A stretch of DNA of 64,000 bases from Alphaproteobacteria bacterium (GTDB lineage Bacteria; Pseudomonadota; Alphaproteobacteria; Micropepsales; Micropepsaceae). The translations under genes and the position numbers were made by a program. Where the stretch lies: positions 1 through 64,000 of the forward strand of contig JAGWNK010000006.1 in the NCBI GenBank assembly GCA_028871345.1, given 5' to 3'. Within the stretch, counting starts at the first letter, position 1. Every line of letters begins with the position of its first letter. The notes under the pieces are model-generated. The model had not been told where the DNA came from, did no database searches, and saw only the letters and a list, made by a program, of their open reading frames with translations. Below are positions 35,271 through 42,847 of the stretch, one piece after another.

Positions 35271-36203
35271 TCACGCGCACAGAAACCGCAGCGGATCGGC
35301 GAGGCGGGCGTGCCACGAGGTCTCGTTGTGCTCCGCGCCCGGATAGACCCGGCTTTCGAAATCGCGCCCGCGCTGCCAGCCCAGTTGTGCCAGCTCAAGA
35401 TCCACCGCGGTTTGGTACGGCGCATATTCCGCATCGAGTGTCGCGGTGCCGCGGTCGAACCACAGCTTGCGGCCCTGGGGCGGCCCGAGCTTGCTTTGCA
35501 GGTAGTCCCGCATGGCCCCGATCGCTTCCGATTCATAGGGCAGCGAGGACCTCGGTTTCGCGAAATCCTCGGGAGCCGGGAGAAACAGAGGCCAGTGCGT
35601 GGAAAGGCAGCCGGCGCGACCGAAGACCTGCGGATATTCCGCCAGCGCGTACAGAGAGATCAGCCCGCCCATGCTGGAGCCCATGACGAGCGTGTCGCCC
35701 GGCCCGGCTAGCGTGCGATAGCGCCGGTCGATCACCGGCTTCAACTCGTCGACCATGAATTTCAGATAGGCGTTCGAGAAGGGCGGCCCGCCCCATTCGC
35801 GGTCCCATCGTTCGCGCCATGCCGTGGATAGGCGGTCATGGACTGCTTCCGGCGTGTATTGCCGGGGCCGGTCCTTGCCCAGGTTGGCGATGCCCACGAC
35901 GATCAACGGCCGGATGGCGTTCGCCGCCATCAACTGGGCAATCACCGCGTCCACCCGCCAGGCCACGCCGCCATAGGCGCGCGCCGGATCGAACAGGTTC
36001 TGCCCGTCCTGCATGTAGAGCACGCCGCAGCGCCCATTGCCGCCGGCATAGCCGGGCGGCAACCATACCGTCACCGCATCGGCACCGATCAAGCGCGACG
36101 GCATCGCACCAAGCTCTTCGACATACCCGCCATCCGCCGCGGCACCGATGTCGCCGGCGCCAGCCATGGCGCCCAACCCGATCAGCACGGTTCTGCGGTC
36201 CAT
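35271..36203 (-). CDS. Alpha/beta-hydrolase esterase, IroE/Fes-type
   Basis: 310 aa. The N-terminus MDRRTVLIGLGAMAG resembles a Tat signal. The nucleophile elbow is GSSMGGLISLYAL and the catalytic His sits in PGAEHNETSWHARL near the C-terminus; LYMQDGQNLFDPARAY is typical of enterobactin-esterase-like hydrolases (esterase family, PF00756). Substrate unknown. Convergent with the paraoxonase-like gene. Confidence 0.8.
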   Translation of the reverse strand: MDRRTVLIGLGAMAGAGDIGAAADGGYVEELGAMPSRLIGADAVTVWLPPGYAGGNGRCGVLYMQDGQNLFDPARAYGGVAWRVDAVIAQLMAANAIRPLIVVGIANLGKDRPRQYTPEAVHDRLSTAWRERWDREWGGPPFSNAYLKFMVDELKPVIDRRYRTLAGPGDTLVMGSSMGGLISLYALAEYPQVFGRAGCLSTHWPLFLPAPEDFAKPRSSLPYESEAIGAMRDYLQSKLGPPQGRKLWFDRGTATLDAEYAPYQTAVDLELAQLGWQRGRDFESRVYPGAEHNETSWHARLADPLRFLCA

Positions 36204-36276
36204 CGCCCGCCCCTCTTGGAGAAGGCGATGCTAGTCCCCGCCGGGGCGGTTGCCACGGCATCGCATACGTATGCGG

Positions 36277-37152
36277 CTAGACGAGCCTGCGGCCGGTCAT
36301 CCGCTCGAGAACGCGAAGGGGCGAGCGCGAGGGATCGGCCATCGCGCCCACCGGAACATAGAAGGTCTGCTCCAGCGCGTGCTGCCCCTTGAGGGTGGCA
36401 TGCACGACCTGGTCGGTGTAGCACATCCACACCGCGCCCGGCGGGAAGTCGATCGGCGTCTTTGGGCACTTCGCCTGATAAGCGAGGTCGAGCTTGGCGC
36501 CGTGGTGCAGCCCCAGCATCAGCTCGTCATACGGTGTGCGCCGGCCGACGGTGGCGCCCACGGCTGCGTAAAACCATGCTGCGCCGGGAATCGGCGGCTT
36601 GGCCCGCGGCAAGATGTTGCGCGCCATGTCAGCGAATGGCTCGCCCACGTTCCACAACCGCGCCTTGCCGTCGGGATTGACGTTGGCGAAGACGCGCAAG
36701 ATGCGGCGGCCGTTCATCGGCACGGACGGAAAGGCGTCGACATGCAGACGCGTGTCGTCTGCCAGCGGGCGGGCCTTGCGTCCTTCGATTTCGACCGGGC
36801 GAAAGCTCGTGGGCCCCAGATCGACACGTCCGCGATAGGTCGGAAACAGCGTCTCCACCAGCGCCGCGGCGGCATCCGAGAAACGGACCATCATGCCGCG
36901 CAGGCAATCCTTGGTGCCGCCTGAAAGCGTGGCATGACTGAGCGTACCGTCCGGCTCGAGGCTCACGTTCTTGCCGCCGTGGTCGAGCACCCGCGGCATC
37001 AGCAATCTTTCTTCGCCCGAACGCAGAGTAAAGTTGAGATGCGGGAAGTACAGGATCGATCCCTGTTCGAGCGCACCGACGGCGTCCCCCTGTTCATCGC
37101 TCGCGAACGGTCCGGCCCAGGCGTCGCTATCGATGGCGTGGAGGACGTCCAT
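36277..37152 (-). CDS. kdoO: Kdo 3-hydroxylase (Fe(II)/2-oxoglutarate dioxygenase)
   Basis: 291 aa from ATG 37152 (the frame runs to 37227). SFRPVEIEGRKARPLADDTR then LHVDAFPSVPMNGRRILRVF is the KdoO signature with the iron-binding HxD; the distal His is in DQVVHATLKG near residue 265. KdoO converts Kdo in lipopolysaccharide to Ko, changing the inner core of the outer membrane. Flanked by an esterase and ctrA; no other LPS gene nearby. Confidence 0.85.
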   Translation of the reverse strand: MDVLHAIDSDAWAGPFASDEQGDAVGALEQGSILYFPHLNFTLRSGEERLLMPRVLDHGGKNVSLEPDGTLSHATLSGGTKDCLRGMMVRFSDAAAALVETLFPTYRGRVDLGPTSFRPVEIEGRKARPLADDTRLHVDAFPSVPMNGRRILRVFANVNPDGKARLWNVGEPFADMARNILPRAKPPIPGAAWFYAAVGATVGRRTPYDELMLGLHHGAKLDLAYQAKCPKTPIDFPPGAVWMCYTDQVVHATLKGQHALEQTFYVPVGAMADPSRSPLRVLERMTGRRLV

Positions 37153-37229
37153 TCCGCTACGTTCAATCTGTGTCACGTCCCAGAATAGGAAGAACACGCG
37201 CGCGAACAAGCGATCATGCACTAACAATT

Positions 37230-37253
37230 GAGGGCGCCGTCGCCGGCGCCCTC
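37230..37253 (-). terminator. Hairpin downstream of ctrA
   Basis: GAGGGCGCCG pairs with CGGCGCCCTC to form a strong stem, 28 bases beyond the ctrA stop. The following T-run on the minus strand is weak (CAATTGTTAG), so termination strength is uncertain. Confidence 0.6.
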
Positions 37254-37281
37254 ATTAGGCCTGCCCCCAGAGAAACAACAA

Positions 37282-37974
37282 TCAAGCGGCGACTTCTTCC
37301 GCGGGATCGCGCAGCACATAGCCGCGGCCCCAGACGGTCTCGATGTAGTTGTCGCCATTGGTCGCGGCAGCGAGCTTCTTGCGCAGCTTGCAAATGAAGA
37401 CGTCGATGATCTTCAGCTCTGGCTCGTCCATACCGCCGTAAAGATGGTTGAGGAACATCTCCTTCGTGAGCGTGGTTCCTTTCCTCAACGAGAGAAGTTC
37501 CAGCATCTGATATTCCTTGCCGGTCAGATGCACGCGCTGGCCGTCGACCTCAACCGTCTTGGCGTCGAGGTTCACGGTCAGCTTGCCGGTGGTGATCACG
37601 CTCTGCGAATGGCCCTTCGAGCGGCGTACCACCGCCTGGATGCGGGCGACCAGCTCGTCCTTGTGGAAAGGCTTGGTCATGTAGTCGTCGGCACCGAAGC
37701 CCAGCGCCTTCACTTTCGCTTCCACGATGGCATTGCCGGACAGGATGAGGACGGGCGTCTGCACCTTGGCGACGCGCAGGCTCTTCAAGACCTCGAAGCC
37801 GCTCATGTCGGGAAGCTGCAGATCGAGTACGATAATGTCGTAATCGTACAGCTTGCCGAGATCGATCCCCTCCTCGCCCAGATCTGTCGTATAGACGTTG
37901 AAGCCCTCCGACCGCAGCATCAATTCGATGCTGCGCGCCATCGCGCTGTCGTCTTCGATCAAGAGCACGCGCAT
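37282..37974 (-). CDS. ctrA: Cell-cycle master response regulator CtrA
   Basis: OmpR-type regulator that controls replication initiation, division and flagellar genes. 230 aa: receiver with acidic pair EDDS, phospho-acceptor Asp51 ([14 protein letters not shown]), Thr/Ser and Lys in LILSGN and DYMTKPF, then a DNA-binding domain with [19 protein letters not shown] and a closing [11 protein letters not shown]. It ends in Ala-Ala, consistent with ClpXP recognition. Its upstream region holds two CtrA half-sites (38021-38028, 38049-38056), suggesting autoregulation. Confidence 0.98.
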   Translation of the reverse strand: MRVLLIEDDSAMARSIELMLRSEGFNVYTTDLGEEGIDLGKLYDYDIIVLDLQLPDMSGFEVLKSLRVAKVQTPVLILSGNAIVEAKVKALGFGADDYMTKPFHKDELVARIQAVVRRSKGHSQSVITTGKLTVNLDAKTVEVDGQRVHLTGKEYQMLELLSLRKGTTLTKEMFLNHLYGGMDEPELKIIDVFICKLRKKLAAATNGDNYIETVWGRGYVLRDPAEEVAA

Positions 37975-38020
37975 GTCAGACCCCTTTGGTCTTGAGCCGG
38001 CAAACCTTCTACCGGACTAG

Positions 38021-38056
38021 TTAACCACTCCAAAGACGGTAAGCGGAAATGGTTAA
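38021..38056 (-). promoter_or_regulatory. CtrA half-sites in the ctrA upstream region
   Basis: TTAACCAC at 38021-38028 and, on the opposite strand, TTAACCAT at 38049-38056. Both match the Caulobacter half-site TTAACCAT (7/8 and 8/8). They lie 47-82 bases before the ctrA start, where CtrA could act on its own promoter. Confidence 0.5.
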
Positions 38057-38160
38057 TATCCACTTTCTGTCACAGGCCTCATTTCAGGAGATGCGAACCG
38101 GCCTTAACAACACCCGTCGGATTGGCCCCGCCGCCCCATCTCCTTGATTCGATTTGTTAA

Positions 38161-38176
38161 GTTTACCGCCACTTAA
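38161..38176 (+). promoter_or_regulatory. Near-consensus CtrA box before fliI
   Basis: Read on the minus strand, TTAA-GTGGCGG-TAAAC; one base off the TTAA-N7-TTAAC consensus. It lies 51 bases before fliI. A GTTAA at 38156 and TTAAC at 38104 are further half-sites between ctrA and fliI. Confidence 0.4.
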
Positions 38177-38226
38177 ATCCTTCCAGGCAAGATGTCCAAT
38201 TCAGGGACCGTCTCAGCGGGATTCGG

Positions 38227-39561
38227 ATGCAAACATTGAAGCAGGACATCGAGGCCATTCCGGGGCTGAGGCGGTTCGGCCGTGTGGCGCGAATCGAGGG
38301 CTTGCTCGTCGAGGTCACCGGGGCCTCCGGCGGCATCAGCATGGGCGGCCAGGTCCGGCTGACCCCGTCCTTGGGACGGCAGATTTCCTGCGAAGTCGTG
38401 GGATTTCGCGACGGCCGGGCGCTGGCCATGCCGCTGGGAACCCTGGACGGCATGACACTGGGGGCACGGGCCGATTTCGAAGGCCGCGCGGCCTCCATTT
38501 ATCCCTGTCGCGGCTGGCTGGGGCGCGTGCTGGATGCTTTCGTCAGGCCCAGCGACGGCAAGGGACAGTTGCCGCTCGGCCCGGTGGCCTATCCGCTCAA
38601 GGCCCAACCGCCGTCGGCGCAGGCGCGCGCGCGCGTGGGCGGCAAGCTGGATCTCGGCGTGCGGGCTCTCAATGCTTTCATGACCTGCTGCAAGGGCCAG
38701 CGCATGGGCATCTTCTCAGGTTCCGGCGTGGGCAAGTCCACGCTGCTCGCCATGCTGGCGCGCAACACCGATGCCGATGCCATCGTCATCGGGCTGGTGG
38801 GCGAACGCGGCAGGGAGGTCAAGGAATTCGTCGAGGACGACCTGGGCGAAGCCGGTCTGAAGCGTTCCGTCGTCGTCGCCGCGACCTCGGATCAGCCGCC
38901 GCTGGTGCGCCGCCAGGCGGCCTATACGGCGATGACGATCGCCGAGCAGCTGCGCGACCAGGGCCTGCATGTGCTGCTTCTGATGGACAGCGTGACGCGC
39001 TTCGCCATGGCCCAGCGCGAGGTCGGCCTGTCGGCCGGCGAGCCGCCGGCCGCCAAAGGTTATACGCCGACGGTCTTCGCGGAACTGCCGCGCCTTCTCG
39101 AACGTGCCGGTCCGGCACAAGAGGGCTGCGGCGGCTCCATCACGGGGTTGTTCACGGTTCTGGTGGAGGGCGACGACCATAACGAACCGATTTCGGATGC
39201 GGTGCGCGGCATATTGGACGGCCACATCGTGCTCGACCGTGCCATTGCGGAACGCGGAAGGTTTCCGGCGATCAACATCCTGCGTTCGGTAAGTCGCTCC
39301 ATGCCGGCCTGCAATACCGATACGGAACAGCAAATCGTTGCCAAGGCCCGTAAATCCATCGCCGTTTACGAAGATATGGCGGAACTCATACGTCTGGGCG
39401 CCTACAAGTTGGGAACCAACGTCGATGTCGATGTGGCAATAGGCTTGCATGCGGAGTTTGAACGGTTCCTGGCACAGAAAAAGGATGAACGGGCCACGTT
39501 AACCGAAGGGTATGACGAGTTGGGCAGAATACTCGCGGGGGCGAAGGGTAAGACGTCATGA
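38227..39561 (+). CDS. fliI: Flagellar export ATPase FliI
   Basis: Hexameric ATPase of the flagellar export machinery. 444 aa with Walker A GSGVGKST (about residues 164-171), GERGREVKEFVEDDLGEAG, Walker B region LHVLLLMDSVTRFAMAQREV and the C-terminal IRLGAYKLGTN. The homologous region to F1-ATPase beta is complete. Followed by fliJ with an ATGA overlap. Divergent from ctrA. Confidence 0.97.
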   Translation: MQTLKQDIEAIPGLRRFGRVARIEGLLVEVTGASGGISMGGQVRLTPSLGRQISCEVVGFRDGRALAMPLGTLDGMTLGARADFEGRAASIYPCRGWLGRVLDAFVRPSDGKGQLPLGPVAYPLKAQPPSAQARARVGGKLDLGVRALNAFMTCCKGQRMGIFSGSGVGKSTLLAMLARNTDADAIVIGLVGERGREVKEFVEDDLGEAGLKRSVVVAATSDQPPLVRRQAAYTAMTIAEQLRDQGLHVLLLMDSVTRFAMAQREVGLSAGEPPAAKGYTPTVFAELPRLLERAGPAQEGCGGSITGLFTVLVEGDDHNEPISDAVRGILDGHIVLDRAIAERGRFPAINILRSVSRSMPACNTDTEQQIVAKARKSIAVYEDMAELIRLGAYKLGTNVDVDVAIGLHAEFERFLAQKKDERATLTEGYDELGRILAGAKGKTS

Positions 39562-39986
39562 AGCGACAGGACACATTGCTCCGCTTGAGGCGGTTTCGCG
39601 TCGACGACCTGAAGCGGCGCATGGCGACGCTCGACGGCATGAAAGCCGACGTGGACAAGAAGCTCGCCGATCTTGAGGAGAGCGTGGCGCGCGAACGTCA
39701 GCGTGCCGGCGACACCGATATCGGCCGCCTGGCCTTCCCGTCCTTCCTCAAGTCGATCGAAATCCGCCGCGAGAAGCTGCGCGAGACGCTGAAGGACATC
39801 GAACGCGAACGCGCCGCCTGCCAGGCCGATCTCACCGCCGCCTTTCAGGATCTGAAGAGCCTGGAGTTCGCGCAGGAGCAGCAGGAGAAGCGGCTGGCCG
39901 AGATCGAAGCCCGCCGGTCGCAGTCGCGCCTCGACGAGATGGCGCTGGTGCGCCACCTGCGCAAGCACGCTTTACGCGGCGCCTGA
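39558..39986 (+). CDS. fliJ: Flagellar export chaperone/stalk protein FliJ
   Basis: 142 aa, almost entirely coiled coil (LRRFRVDDLKRRMATLDGMK through EARRSQSRLDEMALVRHLRK), as expected of FliJ, which sits in the FliI ring like a rotor stalk. Identification rests on the coiled coil and position after fliI. Overlaps fliI by 4 bases. Confidence 0.85.
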   Translation: MKRQDTLLRLRRFRVDDLKRRMATLDGMKADVDKKLADLEESVARERQRAGDTDIGRLAFPSFLKSIEIRREKLRETLKDIERERAACQADLTAAFQDLKSLEFAQEQQEKRLAEIEARRSQSRLDEMALVRHLRKHALRGA

Positions 39987-40091
39987 GGGTTGCCGCCGGA
40001 TTGCGGCAGCCGTCCCGGAGCGCAGAAAGTCATTTCGCAATTTCCCGCGAACCTTCTAGAATCTGCCGCCTGCTTCGCGGGGGAGGCGTTC

Positions 40092-40517
40092 GTGTCGGTA
40101 TCGGAATATCTGGCGCCGTTCGTGGGGCGCCTGGCGCTGGGCTGGTTTTTCCTGCTTCAGGTCGCCGCTTACGGCGGCCACTGGGATGCGACGATCTCGC
40201 TGATGGTCTTCCGCGGCATCCCCGCGGCGCCATTTGTCCTGTCGCTGGCGCTCTTCGGGCTGATCCTGGGCAGTCTGTCGCTGATTCTCGGGTTCCACAC
40301 GCGCTACGGCGCCGTGCTGCTGTTCGGCGTCACGATCATCGCCAGCGTGGCGATGCATGACTACTGGCAGATTCACGACAATCCCGCGGCGCGCCAGGGC
40401 GATTTCGAAATCTTCGCGTGCAGCGTGGCCATCGCCGGCGGCCTCCTGCTGCTCGTTGGGCACGGGCCGGGACCTCTCGCCGTGGACAACCGGATCGCGG
40501 GCAAGAAGAAAAAATAG
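40092..40517 (+). CDS. DoxX family membrane protein
   Basis: 141 aa from GTG 40092, with GGGGGAGG as a strong ribosome site just upstream. Four membrane helices: FVGRLALGWFFLLQVAAY, FVLSLALFGLILGSLSLILG with FHTRYGAVLLFGVTIIAS, and a final helix before a Lys-rich tail. MHDYWQIHDNPAARQGDFEIF is a typical DoxX loop. Role unknown. Followed by a strong hairpin (40524-40547). Confidence 0.78.
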   Translation: MSVSEYLAPFVGRLALGWFFLLQVAAYGGHWDATISLMVFRGIPAAPFVLSLALFGLILGSLSLILGFHTRYGAVLLFGVTIIASVAMHDYWQIHDNPAARQGDFEIFACSVAIAGGLLLLVGHGPGPLAVDNRIAGKKKK

Positions 40518-40523
40518 GACCCT

Positions 40524-40547
40524 CCCGGCGGACGCAGATCCGCCGGG
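40524..40547. terminator. Hairpin between the DoxX gene and a membrane-protein gene
   Basis: CCCGGCGGA and TCCGCCGGG flank a six-base loop. No T-run follows, so it may be a bidirectional attenuator for the two convergent genes. Confidence 0.5.
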
Positions 40548-40573
40548 CCGGCCTGCGTTCCACGGTCAGCCGA

Positions 40574-40909
40574 TCAGCGGACCGCCGAGCGAATGACGTT
40601 GACGACCGCAATCAGGACGATGAAGACGACCGAATAGGCGACGAGCGTCAGCATTCCCATGCCGAGGAAAGCATGCCAATCCGCCTTTGCGAATGCGATG
40701 GCGTCCTGGTGGCCGAGAGTGATGGCGCGCGCAAAGCCGAGCGCCGCAAAGGCCACGAGCGACCAGAACGTTGCCGAGATGACCGAGTTCAGCCCCTGAA
40801 TCAGAACGCCCGCAACGATCGCGATGACGACGATGAGACCGAGCGTGATGTAATCGGCAGACGTCAGCAGGCCCTGAATCGCATGCCAGATATCCATAAG
40901 TGCAGACAT
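40574..40909 (-). CDS. Small membrane protein of unknown function
   Basis: 111 aa from ATG 40909 with a strong ribosome site (GGGGGAAC) just upstream. Three hydrophobic helices (ITLGLIVVIAIVAGVLIQGL, SATFWSLVAFAALGFARA and MGMLTLVAYSVVFIVLIAVV). No family recognised. Lies between the DoxX gene and the flhF-flhG end; convergent with DoxX. Confidence 0.6.
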   Translation of the reverse strand: MSALMDIWHAIQGLLTSADYITLGLIVVIAIVAGVLIQGLNSVISATFWSLVAFAALGFARAITLGHQDAIAFAKADWHAFLGMGMLTLVAYSVVFIVLIAVVNVIRSAVR

Positions 40910-41045
40910 AGTTCCCCCTTGAACCCACACAGTTTTGTCAGACAACCGCCCCGCGATGTGTGGTCGTTGCCTATTTACGGATCATACACCAAACCCGCCG
41001 TTTCGCGAGTTGAGTCGCAAAGGCTGTCCCGGCGGAAATTTATAG

Positions 41046-41828
41046 TTAACGTACTGACGAAGCGGCGGAAATCCGCCCCGTCGGCCCGCCCAGAGCCGCC
41101 GCCAGAGCCGCCAGAGACGCCACGGCGGGGCTCTGTGGATGGAGTGTGGACAAGGGTGCCTGGCGGCGCACGCTGTCGGTGACGCGAGGATCGAGGGGGA
41201 TGTATCCCAAATAGCCGGGCGTGGCCCTGAGGAACGTCTTGGCGGCGTTCTGCAAGGACTCGGCGGTGCGACGCGCTTCTGCAGCGCTCGCAGCCAGATT
41301 GACCGCCAGCGACGGCATCCGTCCGCCGGAACGCCACAAGGCGCGCTTGAGGAACGCATAGGCATCGGTGATCGACGACGGATCGGGTGTGGCGATCACC
41401 AGCATGTCGTCGGCTTCCGCCGCGAAGGTCATCACCAGCTCGGAGACGCCGGCGCCGAGATCGATCAGTATACGGTCATAGCTGATGGCGCGCCGGAAGA
41501 TGGCGACAAGACGCTGGGCGACATGCGCGTCGGCGTCCGCCAGCGCGCCGCTGCCGGTAGGCGCCGCCAGCAGATCGAATCCCGCATTTGGCACATGCAC
41601 CACGGCGTCGATGAGGCGGGCGCGTCCGGCCAGCATGCCCTCGAGATCGCCGCCCTGGGCGAGCCCGAGATGGATCGTCGTGTTCGACAGCCCGAGATCG
41701 GCATCGCACACCAGGACATGTTCGCCCATGGCCGCCAGCGCATGCGCCAGGCCGATGGTGACGAAGGTCTTGCCCGTCCCGCCCTTGCCCGAACCGATGG
41801 CGGTCAGGCGTGGCCCCGCTTTGATCAT
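41046..41828 (-). CDS. flhG: Flagellar number regulator FlhG (MinD-like ATPase)
   Basis: 260 aa. Deviant Walker A SGKGGTGKTFVTIGLAHAL (about residues 12-30), a central DADLGLSNTTIHLGL and LIDLGAGVSELVMTFAAEAD mark it as MinD/ParA-type FlhG (FleN, MotR), which limits flagellar number with FlhF. Start ATG 41828 lies inside the flhF stop (ATGA). Final gene of the fliF-to-flhG operon. Confidence 0.9.
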   Translation of the reverse strand: MIKAGPRLTAIGSGKGGTGKTFVTIGLAHALAAMGEHVLVCDADLGLSNTTIHLGLAQGGDLEGMLAGRARLIDAVVHVPNAGFDLLAAPTGSGALADADAHVAQRLVAIFRRAISYDRILIDLGAGVSELVMTFAAEADDMLVIATPDPSSITDAYAFLKRALWRSGGRMPSLAVNLAASAAEARRTAESLQNAAKTFLRATPGYLGYIPLDPRVTDSVRRQAPLSTLHPQSPAVASLAALAAALGGPTGRISAASSVR

Positions 41829-42847
41829 TGTGCACTCCCCGCTTCCACCAGAAGGCGCGCCAGCCCGAGCGACGTCAGCGCTTCCAGTCCGCCCGCCACG
41901 AAGGGCGAGCGCGTGATGTAGGCCAGTCTCTGCCCCGGCGTCAGCGCCGCAGCGGCCAAGGCGCCGGCGCGGCGCGCCAGATCGGCGCCGGTGATGACAA
42001 GGCGCGTGGCGCCCGATTGCGCAAGGGCGGCGGCGATTTCGCTGATCTCCTCGCTGTCGCACAGCGCCGAGGCGACACCCAGCGCTTCCACGCCGTCGAG
42101 TTGCATCAGCGCCGAGAAGGCGGCCGCAGCCTTGGGCTGGCGCGGGTCGAATCCCGCCGTGTCGATGACGGCCAGCGTGCCGTGGGTCGCCGCCTGGGCG
42201 ATCATGGGAGCGATCGCCACGGCGCTGTCCGCGGTGGCGATGCCGGCATCGAGGTGATCGGCGAATTCCTTGAGGCGCGCGACGGCGCCGGCGCCGGCGA
42301 CGTCGCCGGCGATCAGCATCACGGCGCGTCCGGCCAGCTTGGCGTGGGCGGCAAGCTTGGCGGCGACGGCGGTCTTGCCTGCCCCGTTGGGGCCGACCAC
42401 CAGAAGAGCGGCCGCGCTGGCGAACTGGATGGGGGCCGGGGTGAGGCGCGCGTCGATGGCGGCGGCGAGCGCCAGCGTCATGTCGGAGAGGCCCGTCTTG
42501 GCGCTTTCCTCGGCCAGCATGTGGGCCAGCGTGTCCGGCAGGCGGTGGCGAGCGAGGGCGCCCAGCAGTTCGGCGCGGTCGAAGCGGCGCCGCGTCGGGT
42601 GTGCGGCGGGCTTACCGTCGCGCAGCCTGCGCACCAGCGCGTCGCGGTAGGTCGTCTCGAAATCCGTCGGTCCCTCGCTCGGTTCCTGCTGTTCCGGCGC
42701 CTCCATCTTGTCGAGCGCGGCGCGCACGATCACGCCGCCGCCCTTGGCGCGTTCGCTGGCGATGATCACGGCGTCGGGGCCCATCTCGGCGCGGACTTCC
42801 GCCAGCGCCGCCTTCATGTCGCCTGCGAGGAAGGTTCTGAGCTGCAT
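41825..42847 (-). CDS. flhF: Flagellar SRP-like GTPase FlhF
   Basis: 340 aa with an SRP-GTPase domain: G1 loop VVGPNGAGKTAVAAKLA (about 150-166), LIAGDVAGAGAVARL (the DTxR region of SRP GTPases is altered to DVAG) and VIDTAGFDPRQ. The guanine-specificity motif TKxD reads TGAD, lacking the lysine. The variable N-terminal B-domain starts MQLRTFLAGDMKAALAEV. FlhF places the flagellum. Overlaps flhA by one base and flhG by 4. Confidence 0.88.
   Translation of the reverse strand: MQLRTFLAGDMKAALAEVRAEMGPDAVIIASERAKGGGVIVRAALDKMEAPEQQEPSEGPTDFETTYRDALVRRLRDGKPAAHPTRRRFDRAELLGALARHRLPDTLAHMLAEESAKTGLSDMTLALAAAIDARLTPAPIQFASAAALLVVGPNGAGKTAVAAKLAAHAKLAGRAVMLIAGDVAGAGAVARLKEFADHLDAGIATADSAVAIAPMIAQAATHGTLAVIDTAGFDPRQPKAAAAFSALMQLDGVEALGVASALCDSEEISEIAAALAQSGATRLVITGADLARRAGALAAAALTPGQRLAYITRSPFVAGGLEALTSLGLARLLVEAGSAQ

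Noticed and set aside
37230-37253. Possible small RNA downstream of ctrA
   Set aside because: The hairpin is better explained as a transcription terminator; there is no promoter-like sequence for a separate RNA.
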